DNA from: Lacrimispora sphenoides
GTDB lineage: Bacteria; Bacillota; Clostridia; Lachnospirales; Lachnospiraceae
Assembly (NCBI RefSeq): GCF_900105215.1
Contig: NZ_FOIP01000001.1
Coordinates: 806,001-870,000 of the forward strand
Reading direction: 5' to 3'
DNA length: 64,000 nt
The notes under the pieces are model-generated. The model was not told the origin of the DNA and ran no database searches. It was given only the letters and a program-made list of their open reading frames with translations. This document shows, one piece after another, positions 35,101 through 39,925 of this stretch. The number at the start of each line of letters is the position of its first letter. Position 1 is the stretch's first letter. The position numbers and the translations under genes are program-made.

Positions 35101-37300
35101 TAGGAACGAATGCATCAGAATCTGTGGCCGGACTATATCTTAATGAAAGATTCATAAAGTTCCTTCTAGCCTGCGATGGAGTAGATCCATCTTCATCATC
35201 TAAGAAATCATCCAGAAATTCCTCTTCTATATCAAACTCTTCATCATATAATTCTTCATCCTCCTTAACGGTAAGTTTGACGGTTATCTCCTTTTCCTCC
35301 GCAAAAGCAGTAGGAAGCCCTATAAAATTTAGTAATTTGTTGATGATTCTTTCTCCTAATGGGAGATCATAGGTTTCTTTCAGGATTAAATCTCCACTTT
35401 CCTCATAAGCATCAGAATATGTAGATGAACTTGCCACATTGCTATTGATATCAGCTAGTGATAATTCTTCCTCATCTGTCAGGCTGGTATTCTCTAATAC
35501 AGGAACTTTCACGTTTGTTAAACTCTGCACGGCAAATCCCTCAAAGTTGCCTTCACTACTTGAACTACCCTTCGTTATGTTTCGGACATATCCTGTAACT
35601 TTTACATTTGCATTACTGGAACTTTTCCATTTTTTAGCTCTTCCGGCTTCGGAAGCTGCTATTGTAATAATTTCAATCGGAACGTCATCCGGATGTCCTG
35701 GATCATGAATGATGTAGCCATCCCTTGGCTTTGTTTCCCTGAACGTATAGTCATATTCGAGATTGATAAAGGTTTCATATACATCATCCCTGGCAGCCTT
35801 ACAGCCTGATGCTTCAAATGCTTCTTCCTCAGATGGCTCCTCTTCACCACCACATTCCCAGTGATGGAATGTTCCTCCACTGGCTGCCGCACGAGCTTCA
35901 CATTCATTTATTGCCGCTTGCCATTCCTCCATTAATATTTCATACTCTTCTGCCGCTTCATCGGCATTGCTTTCTTCTCCTTCTTCTCCACCTTCCGATC
36001 CATCTATTTCCGGTTCCGGGGGAATTGGATGACCATTGCAATAGGCATGGCTAAAATCATAAAAACGGATATCTTTATGGGAAATTCGCCCACTGGCATC
36101 CGTTACTAAATCATCGTCAAATATCAGCCAATTCTGCCAAGTTGTTGGGGCTTCTCTCATGTTATCTTTGATTACTCCGCCATCTGATTCATCATCACTT
36201 AACTGGCTATCGTCGAAATGTTCCAATACCTGCCATGTAGAATTCTGTAATGAATTTCCAGTTTCATAGTCTCTTTTTTCAAGATCAACTTTATAATTGG
36301 ATTCAAAGGTTTCATTGTGTCGATAAACCTTTAAGGATACTTCTCCACCGCCTGGTGTCGGAGCAGAAGTATTTGTACTGTATTTTGTAGTGAGGAAAAA
36401 CTCACAAGTTATTTCTTTCGCATGTCCTTTTGCACGATATAGTTGCTGGGAACCTGGAACATTACACTGGAAATACTCTAAGCGGCCTGAGACTTCCAAT
36501 ACCCTAAAAACATTAGGATCGTAACTAATTTTCATAACCGCTTCGTTTGGTTTCTGACCAACCTGGGCATAGGGAAAGCTCCAGGAGAGGTTCTGGCCCT
36601 CTGTGTTTACAACCAGTCCCGGTGTTATAGCTGTAATGACACAATATCTCTTAAAGGTTTCCCAATCTGTAAGTCCAGTCAATTCATACAGCTTTGTTGT
36701 ATCTATTTGTCCGGGGCCGCTTCTTAAGTCATTGATATACATTGCCTTACCTTCGGTATCATACTTGCTGATCAATTCAAGAATATCCTTGGAGCTTTTA
36801 CAACCGGAAGGGATATTTTCCAATGTCATAAAACCGTCATTGGCTTGCGATTCTATCCAGTCCGATCCACCATTGCTTTTACCTTTTGCCCATGCAACTT
36901 CTCTTGCTATATCTTTGTCAATCTGACCGAATTGATTAAGAGTTGGATCTCCATCATAACTTCTAAATGCGCCAATATAAGCCCAGAACATTTTTTTCTG
37001 CTCAATGGTACCTTTGTCATAATCGATATCTGCATTTACCTTGGAATAATCGTAATTGCTATGGGCCGAAGCTCCCTGGTTCATGCACAAAAACCATTTA
37101 TTTGCTTCATCACCAGGCGCTTTTCCCATCAAAAAGGGATGTCCAGCCTGTCCCGAGCTGACAAAGACCAGACCAAACCCCCACGAATTAAACATACCTG
37201 GTGGTAAGTAGGTGAGTATAGGCGTTAACAATAAGACAATTGCAAGCAGCCCAGCAATTTTCTGATTTAGTTTTATACCTCTCTTCCAACTTCTGATCAT
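23192..37300 (-). CDS. giant LPxTG-anchored SpaA/Cna-B repeat surface protein (4702 aa)
   Basis: A 4702-residue wall-anchored protein. N-terminus: basic region, signal/membrane segment (IAGLLAIVLLLTPILTYL), then a domain resembling thioester adhesin domains (FLCMNQGASAH and a later REVAWA); the thioester is not certain. The body is a long array of SpaA/Cna-B prealbumin-like modules, seen as repeated K-x-D...T-G-x-x-L and Y-x-L/I-x-E-x-x-A-P-x-G-Y pairs that normally form Lys-Asn/Asp isopeptide bonds (for example YIMEEVKAPSGY). A DUF11-like module (about residues 3690-3800) precedes at least seven C-terminal modules of 80-90 residues. C-terminus: sortase signal RLPKTGD, hydrophobic segment, RRRRDKKEEK. 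AAGGAG precedes the ATG. Likely a very long covalently stabilised adhesin stalk; the ligand is unknown. Confidence 0.92.
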   Translation of the reverse strand: MIRSWKRGIKLNQKIAGLLAIVLLLTPILTYLPPGMFNSWGFGLVFVSSGQAGHPFLMGKAPGDEANKWFLCMNQGASAHSNYDYSKVNADIDYDKGTIEQKKMFWAYIGAFRSYDGDPTLNQFGQIDKDIAREVAWAKGKSNGGSDWIESQANDGFMTLENIPSGCKSSKDILELISKYDTEGKAMYINDLRSGPGQIDTTKLYELTGLTDWETFKRYCVITAITPGLVVNTEGQNLSWSFPYAQVGQKPNEAVMKISYDPNVFRVLEVSGRLEYFQCNVPGSQQLYRAKGHAKEITCEFFLTTKYSTNTSAPTPGGGEVSLKVYRHNETFESNYKVDLEKRDYETGNSLQNSTWQVLEHFDDSQLSDDESDGGVIKDNMREAPTTWQNWLIFDDDLVTDASGRISHKDIRFYDFSHAYCNGHPIPPEPEIDGSEGGEEGEESNADEAAEEYEILMEEWQAAINECEARAAASGGTFHHWECGGEEEPSEEEAFEASGCKAARDDVYETFINLEYDYTFRETKPRDGYIIHDPGHPDDVPIEIITIAASEAGRAKKWKSSSNANVKVTGYVRNITKGSSSSEGNFEGFAVQSLTNVKVPVLENTSLTDEEELSLADINSNVASSSTYSDAYEESGDLILKETYDLPLGERIINKLLNFIGLPTAFAEEKEITVKLTVKEDEELYDEEFDIEEEFLDDFLDDEDGSTPSQARRNFMNLSLRYSPATDSDAFVPKEERRIGQVSLFAEDTNEEPVMTTMLGLSALNRVSSKVAEEGEEDSQPEVDKGPRNNTAHTFKVYDHRVPGQVHFNKRDMELMAGESLNYDSYGDSQGDATLEGAVYGLFAADPIYGPDTQRDDSGNVTSGIGVVFDANDLVAVAATDKNGEGSFLTITERPHSIYNYKAGKIEYTGKGYPENLYIKNGYEKAQPQEEKGRIYKDNKTMNGDSWIGRPLLLGNYYIKELSRSEGYELSITGKDMEVTNAEKSTRESYGDTTDSKTAPVGSAWITKQLYNAVTFPEENATYGNKENLLLLETKSKDATNGYNVVLDGIPEGADIYLNNVTLNPVVIQQVDGGNWVDAKEAPFYLTAESESVYKRDINGNMIEKPGVTESIKISYEAYGTEADKLPTEGTATASDPARFTSAFTISESNIKYVKAELELMMRNSLHMETPKDNDYSTADVPVYDEKRTVHGKIVYGRPEMVLEIENATTNKSVIETILNYYINEKVFTYGGLQKVESSGGKIIVTVVVGMNPGRTLLYQTNSSGDIVAAYLTKLNTTFGRYIIRKYTGNELNAAEVGNSGKYIINVTPDYEVGEDGFPTDKTMYPTDSERYLRYTTGETLYDYWYLNGGTYVGHAPVTRKVWEPNYKEVIVKEENVNASKIPQVNSTEEVTNRVGSTYYYYDKVSKQYTIHVGSKDMDLTGAKSGNFTIVLNNGKTVVTNEDISKIGSNNVWGYTAGASISNAEYVIRVSGAGAGAFTSEDFDSNKTFIKSQHLICNGYHDLLEDGNTRETPTTVLQRIIGQQIKVTKTIDEKTYDNTNSYAEVHDDWFTRTFGGRFGRNTVAKKMDNFRFKVYLKSNLERLYRDNEGNIVWQDRLGNEINVIDRNKKFPAIVNKVFTKVQHVTSPLYKDSEDAIVSNNTLYSYANGYINGNQNNGYTSVLESISARTDSSTGAGIVSVYNYDKFFDAINVANDDKWDRTDNGSTSFKPFAFIKKHLFGTSGAERQYPADQNNLEIKNHSNTSDIATNNALYSDNIRQFAITWYLVDEVAKLAKKNPSGETESTTGENDYSDEVYDKALSEAIRKTENYLTPFFAYDLDLIYSIKWDSAKNGGSDKDLTTLSADTLFGDIAGNSDGYYFATSKYLPYGTYVVAEQQPKFNNLGDLKNKHYQIDKPREVSLPSVYADYDGSQATPEVTNNYYNYSAGITQPEMERKYRIRFNEESVSVIKGRNADGDFEVYKYGMDIDNIRNGVAGMGSGDYFALSQNRFKPYKNYYNEQDDRTSGNVPYYLSEGLSGRDAVSKYYRFSSVAENKGNAIDVPFPGRTNKEINGAVIQYKDNVMTMQGVQIAYDGKYAPMLVPWTVVASDNVVTEVADCILSLNRESSYKGFGYTKFRNSFFKAKLRIEKLDSETGETLLHDGALFALYAASREDGENTDGLVKIYGSDTRIEGSKEFLEAMGAKNIALEGNAWKGTVPAGTPICKESEQVILTDQEGRRTGQFEAFTTTRDGFLPEEAWHAEDKEEDLRETSYQDQNSGYLITPQPLGAGTYVLCEIKPPAGYVRTEPVAIEVYSDRTTYYLDGNRDNRVVAAIYEDKRGEGPQGITNIARIYVGNTPVRLEISKIKDSEQTITYITNTRLEGTELELKQKHGTENLEFAYKNGTYLGYAWYKGTLEYLESRKATGEDAEPVYVDGIFAGYGLISRPLDTAGDNNRYVAGAQMTLYDAIEIKENGDSGDYGYDGVEVIRDRNNNVQSIQVLKGHAGTTIEFIREEDEEGSLNGEPGEGTWTYRTIERGNIDILFYSLGELKVTETGANGKIYGYDRIGNQVQVKNRESIYVLKAGQPVYELTGGDLTAVKYSATDKCFHLSDGTILYHLDSNGNRDAFVDPTTGMAYAKEGRKVLVWPVKVSRTKTGAVIAREKIKTWRIATINADTDQEYITGTYNGNRFDKSMNPVLNDHGLPEYYQGSAETYKKGDPVYDIDGDFVRYKYDDLLPAYNNAAYRINDKTGMNDIGKEEDITDDKKLYHRQGEAWIMENTWITGEKYPNDPFKSDMTVGQADMLKRVIPGTYIMEEVKAPSGYTRGFPEGVTVIETREVQKTGLENERIKVEIVKTDATDQYRIDVLSDYQEGLTVTEPKGAYSYGQISGAHLALYKAKRVYTTDRETYPKGYYFVKTESKAAEWTIENTADNAPVQIIAEWITEGAPKYYEGIPAGDYILEEIDAAIGYVRSSMEFTVKATGEVQTVNLKNDHTKLEVYKYYEDSTGKKVQLPNSHAAGLALYEAKTDKDGNILMDGVKPVYDEEKRVAGWMTDDLTEYTDKTEKSTDFMDRIKDFLGLAENQSSFITDFEAAYQEKGEDLTSFIWYTKDGERTAERNEIIQTGKGEGTVQTWTTDAGKTIRITIYRNVKNASLDPGGKLPLNFEYQFNYEVENGVKNYDTLEGMHRIDYLPFNAVKEGKKVGNYVLVEEKTPAGFETVDPKAIVLIETGNVQRFSIENEEKYINILKVVKDGAREYAVKGAELALYRADEAGNFVEDETHLIQTWISGSDGRYTENDKFNGDILEGFDQGDLKPHRINKIPYGTYYIAELTAPAYMQKIDPIKILVGTEKVPVYRVVNTPTVGKLEIKKKASDTGEGLENARFMVSNKDTGAVWYMTTGTDGKAEIVGLPVGMVHTDGTIKPFTYTIKEISPPDLYQISEGMKKFQFDGKEAGKEVLYTCEIENQTTNIQFKKMNFDNGMVVEGAEIAVYEAAVIDGEYQKDGEAIETFVSGPDGFILTKKLSANRVYIMEELKAPAGYALSKPVIFTLNKAGTGIRNVSNDFSILKLACDNDAIEALTVTSRVPVKVYTILKDLDTGTELPPFIGTGSGQVITAEDGVINGHLYEITEYTRYSDGRTEKSFKETKRIHLDESGSYSIPSRTYLETRQELADVNGNVLASWTVNEDNHDYTIINPVTKEIPLAQVTSSIGADHSAVKTGSVIKYTATYTNPYNHPVDIRINAVLKDGLDYLRSTNYGVEQNGIITWNLTDIAAHESGTVDMVAVVSGEIGMQANVYFETQTEAVTKRTTLINPIVPEGSITIINKLTGTGKDQTDEFTYHVRFMDSAGKTLTGYQAYAGTSEGRIKGEENITITGDGYLTFAGLPYGTRYEITQEPKDGYDNIPRSTGQIEGGMIIGEVSKAIQSAVFENNRNNETIREILTAGGNYRLIETTTYSDGSSLISGVYRFQLNASGMVDNVNMEDRPVHLYFTKVDAQTGEELTGGRYSLIDAETGKVIYEFTKEEGREVLIPAKLITPGKEYIIKEEQPPTGYSFEKEIRFTAEESGIRSTIIMQDKKTEIKILKVDAETGDILIGGRFSIREKDTGTLIKEFTANGGPIVLTGLLIAGKTYELSEEEPPAGYSYSESLTFTVLEEPGLITVVMKDKKTEVLIKKQKGALFIGMPSEAANQLPGSTLQILNEDKTPARAIRNGNGFKAGEDLIFITGIQWKELKGQLEAGKKYWVHEISPADGYAYAEDIPFTVSINGDEDVIIMIDNPTHLILSKKAITGSEELPGNHMSIKDKDGNVVEEWISGEQPHELIAKLKTGERYWLHEILPKDGYSYAEDVPFTVSKNGAVDMVEMKNEVTAIRLNKVDSSGVLLKGAILQVLDHQKNVVIPDFETTGVAIDITGRLEAGKTYYLHEVKAPSGYFLSSDIAFTVPKGPGLLEVTMSDLKHHSPDSEKMFLYKSDAATGQGIKGVEFSIYRPNGSLYLTVNTGENGYANFDMPENGTYTYKETKAAPGYLSTDHTYSFTIHNGEVSGISTISVVNHPSPEVFIQKIDVETWEKLAGAELEIRNEAEEPVYKGITDENGVISFLPLRSGKYTVHEINAPEGYIKADTCLTIYVTDDGALTGEFILYNNPEHGKKKGFITATYQSSLNGLGITYYKGKGFWGWLKRLPKTGDVDLRGGLLISIGLVGMVTSIAIVRRRRDKKEEK

Positions 37301-37340
37301 CTATTCTCCTTATTTTTCATATTTTTCCATGTTATGAGAA

Positions 37341-37374
37341 AAAAAGCTACCGGTTATAATAACCGATAGCTTTT
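37341..37374. terminator. terminator between the transglutaminase-like gene and the giant gene
   Basis: AAAAGCTA-CGGTTAT stem with its complement and a one-base loop, flanked by A-run and T-run on both sides. Only 40 bases separate it from the giant gene's ATG, leaving no room for a separate promoter downstream of it. Confidence 0.85.
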
Positions 37375-37386
37375 CCTTATAAGTTT

Positions 37387-38451
37387 TTAATTAAAATATA
37401 TAATTGGTGCATTTTCTCCTCGAATAACACCAGTTCTTACATCTGGAAACTTTCCCTCCACGCTTGATGGAATTTCGTATCCAGTCGATTTACAGAAAAT
37501 CCCTAACTGCGTTAATTGTGGTACACCATCTAAATAGTAAAATGGTTCATAAATCGAGGCCACCGTAAAATAAGTGTTCTTACTAGTTGGTTCATAAGCT
37601 AACCATACACCATCCACTAAAAACACAGGATAAATATGACTTACAAAACCGAGGCTATTCACAGGTAGCCCCACACAAGTAGCTAAAAGATATGCAGCTC
37701 CCCTATATCCATCGCAATTTGCATTCCCGTTAACCAGACAACTGTAGGAATACTGGGTTCCTTCCTGATCTATATAATCTGCCTGAGTGATTCTCTTTGC
37801 GATCCGTACCACTTTTTCATAATCGGAAGCATTTCTCCAGTCAAAGCTGTTTAAAAAATTTCGGGTTTCTGTGGTCAAACGCTCTAACTTTTCTTGATCC
37901 ACACCTTCCAGTCCAGTGGTAGGATAATCCGTTAGTTTTGCAATAGCAGCCAATTCCCTTCCACCAAAAGAAATTAGGGAAAGAGGATCTCTATTTTGGA
38001 TTGCAAGATTCAAAGCATACTGCAAATGATTATTGGATTCGTAGAAGAAGTTATCCGGATCGCTCTTCCAGGCAGTTGTACCTGTAACTGGACTGGTCAC
38101 AAACCATGGTTCCATATAGCCTTTTAAGGGGTATTGCGGATCATAATCACCTATGTTGTCCATATCTGATTCACTGGCATTCTGTATCTGCACAACACCA
38201 TTCATAACCCAGGCGCCATCTGCATTAACCGAATAACCGTCAGGAGTGGTCGTGTTTGCAAGCATATTTCCGTTCTTTTCAAAGAAGTAGGATTTTCCAT
38301 CAATCCAATTCCAGTCTGTAGCATAAGAGCCATTGTCATTCTGGTATTTCCATGCTGCACCTTCCAGCTTCCACTGCCCTGCAAAAGAAGTTGTTGCTGA
38401 TCCAATTATTAAAATAACTGATATAACAGCCGTCAATAATTTCTTCTTCAT
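37387..38451 (-). CDS. secreted cell-wall-binding protein with transglutaminase-like domain
   Basis: 354 residues. Signal peptide (LLTAVISVILIIGSATTSFA), two or three wall-binding repeats (AWKYQNDNGSYATDWNWIDG, then the TPDGYSVNADGAW unit shared with the proteins at 39926 and 44293), and a C-terminal transglutaminase/cysteine-protease-like domain. In the last, NANCDGYRGAAYLLATC gives the nucleophile Cys (about residue 245), SHIYPVFLVDG the His, and WLAYEPTSKN the acidic residue. Such domains cross-link, deamidate or hydrolyse peptide bonds. GGGAGG precedes the ATG. Transcribed toward the giant adhesin, from which it is separated by a terminator. Substrate unknown; wall-linked surface proteins are a reasonable guess. 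Confidence 0.82.
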   Translation of the reverse strand: MKKKLLTAVISVILIIGSATTSFAGQWKLEGAAWKYQNDNGSYATDWNWIDGKSYFFEKNGNMLANTTTPDGYSVNADGAWVMNGVVQIQNASESDMDNIGDYDPQYPLKGYMEPWFVTSPVTGTTAWKSDPDNFFYESNNHLQYALNLAIQNRDPLSLISFGGRELAAIAKLTDYPTTGLEGVDQEKLERLTTETRNFLNSFDWRNASDYEKVVRIAKRITQADYIDQEGTQYSYSCLVNGNANCDGYRGAAYLLATCVGLPVNSLGFVSHIYPVFLVDGVWLAYEPTSKNTYFTVASIYEPFYYLDGVPQLTQLGIFCKSTGYEIPSSVEGKFPDVRTGVIRGENAPIIYFN

Positions 38452-38609
38452 ACTTAATTCCTCCCTTAAAGCTTATTTAAAAATCTCCGGTATGATAACT
38501 CTATAAATTCTTATTCAAAAGATACAAAGGATAGCCAACTCCAGTTTGTTAATTTATCATCTCCTCCCGTAAGCATATTTATATAGAACTTTTTCGGTAT
38601 CAAATGTAC

Positions 38610-39017
38610 TTATCTATTAATGTGTAGCTGAGATTTTATTGCTTCCTGCAGCAACTGAGAAAAGTTTATATCATGCTCCATCGCAATAGCATTAAGCCAT
38701 GCCGGAAGTGTTACTGTACGATTAACAGAACGGTTGATTCGTGCCATACGAATGGAAGGCATATAAACGTCAATTAAAACCACTCTTTCATTTTCATGTA
38801 CTTCTATCTGCGAAAGCGGCGTAGGATCTGGTATATCCTCTTCATCTTCCTCTAAGCCATATAGGGCGCAGCCAAGTAATTCCCTCGCTGAAAGAAATGC
38901 ATCATCATCATCTTTTCCACTGGTAGCACAATCCAAATCAGGAAAAACAACTGCAATTTCCTTTCCAGATTCATAAGTAAAAATAGCAGGATAAAAATAA
39001 CGTTCTGATTTTTTTAT
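38610..39017 (-). CDS. hicB: HicB-family antitoxin
   Basis: About 135 residues if read from the ATA at 39017. The N-terminal HicB fold (YPAIFTYESGKEIAVVFPDL, then DCATSGKDDDDAFLSAREL) is followed by an acidic linker (EEDEEDIPDPTPLS) and a ribbon-helix-helix-like DNA-binding end (NRTVTLPAWLNAIAMEHDIN). It neutralises HicA and probably represses the operon. GGAGG is well placed, but the frame after it reads ATT ATA AAA AAA TCA, with no ATG, GTG or TTG; the first ATG-like start within would cut off the fold. A single G-to-A change from ATG to ATA would explain it. Either a non-standard start or impaired translation. Confidence 0.82.
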   Translation of the reverse strand: MKKSERYFYPAIFTYESGKEIAVVFPDLDCATSGKDDDDAFLSARELLGCALYGLEEDEEDIPDPTPLSQIEVHENERVVLIDVYMPSIRMARINRSVNRTVTLPAWLNAIAMEHDINFSQLLQEAIKSQLHINR

Positions 39018-39063
39018 AATAAAAGGCCTCCTCTATTTATATTTTATCGTGAGAGAATAAGAG

Positions 39064-39261
39064 CTATTTGAATTTTAACCCTGACTGTCTTTCAATACTT
39101 TTTAGCGTTGGGAGCGGAATATCTTTGTCAGGATGTTTTACGGTTGTACGCCCCTTCTTAATCGGATGTTTGTATTGGTGATGACTTCCAGTTACTCCTA
39201 CCTCATACCATCCATCAACTTCAAGCATTGCAATGACTTCCCGTGATGAATAACTCTTCAT
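39064..39261 (-). CDS. hicA: HicA-family mRNA interferase toxin
   Basis: 65 residues, a dsRBD-like HicA toxin that cleaves mRNA. The N-terminal KSYSSREVIAMLEVDGWYEV and the catalytic-histidine segment GSHHQYKHP are diagnostic, followed by TTVKHPDKDIPLPTLKSIER. AAGGG lies six to nine bases before the ATG. It comes first in the operon, 46 bases before hicB, the usual order for this family. The promoter upstream carries two palindromes suited to binding by the ribbon-helix-helix domain of HicB. Confidence 0.93.
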   Translation of the reverse strand: MKSYSSREVIAMLEVDGWYEVGVTGSHHQYKHPIKKGRTTVKHPDKDIPLPTLKSIERQSGLKFK

Positions 39262-39284
39262 GTATTTTCCCTTCTGACATAGTC

Positions 39285-39336
39285 ATTGTAACACATATAA
39301 TTATATGTGTCAACTAACACATGTTTTTATATGTGT
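39285..39336 (-). promoter_or_regulatory. hicAB promoter with two 20-bp palindromic operators
   Basis: On the minus strand TTGACA (39313-39308), a 17-bp spacer and TACAAT (39290-39285). The perfect palindrome ACACATATAATTATATGTGT (39291-39310) fills the spacer. A second, imperfect copy with the same ACACAT...ATGTGT ends lies at 39317-39336, just upstream of the -35, centre to centre 26 bp. Binding of both would shut off transcription. Confidence 0.88.
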
Positions 39337-39433
39337 TACAACAAGATTCGGCCTATATTTAAATCTATTTTCTATTTTTTTCTATCAGTTAAATATTTTC
39401 TATTGTCAATGTACAAGATCACAATTTTATCCT

Positions 39434-39865
39434 CTAAATAAAAGGTAAGTCCGGATCACCCACTCCATCTGGAATATTCATAACGCTGCCCCCTACTACA
39501 TTAGTTGGCTCTGGCCTGGAATTATCAGAAGATGCATTCTTGCTATCAGTAAATTCCTGTTCATCCACAATAATATCTGTTGTATATACTTTATTTCCGT
39601 CCTTATTTGTATAACTCCCAGTCTGGATTCTTCCGGAAATCAGTACTCTCATACCCTGACGAAAATATTTTTCTGCAAACTCTCCTCCTTTGTCAAATGC
39701 AACGCAATTGATAAAATCAGCTGTCTGTTCATTACCGTCCTGATTCCTGCGGACTCTGCGGTCAACTGCGAGAGTGTACCTTGCAACTGCCATAATACGC
39801 TCTCCCTGGGAATATCTTACTTCTGGATCACGGGTTAATCTCCCCATTAAAATTACACGATTCAT
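39434..39865 (-). CDS. ssb: single-stranded DNA-binding protein
   Basis: 143 residues: OB fold starting MNRVILMGRLTRDPEVRYSQG, a short Ser/Asn/Pro linker and the acidic tip DPDLPFI that recruits partner proteins. GGAGG lies six bases before the ATG at 39865; an earlier in-frame ATG at 39877 overlaps a second GGAGG. It stands alone between surface-protein genes and hicAB rather than between rpsF and rpsR, so it is probably an extra ssb of the type carried by conjugative or phage-derived elements. Confidence 0.95.
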   Translation of the reverse strand: MNRVILMGRLTRDPEVRYSQGERIMAVARYTLAVDRRVRRNQDGNEQTADFINCVAFDKGGEFAEKYFRQGMRVLISGRIQTGSYTNKDGNKVYTTDIIVDEQEFTDSKNASSDNSRPEPTNVVGGSVMNIPDGVGDPDLPFI

Positions 39866-39925
39866 ATTTTCCTCCATTCCTCCCTGCCCATATGGGCAGG
39901 GAATATGTATTGTTATTATGTCGTT

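Noticed and set aside
23192..37300. possible CRISPR or DNA-level tandem repeat within the giant gene
   Set aside because: The repeats are at protein-fold level, 80-90 residues long and diverged; no exact DNA repeats with regular spacers were seen, and no CRISPR array is present anywhere in the window.
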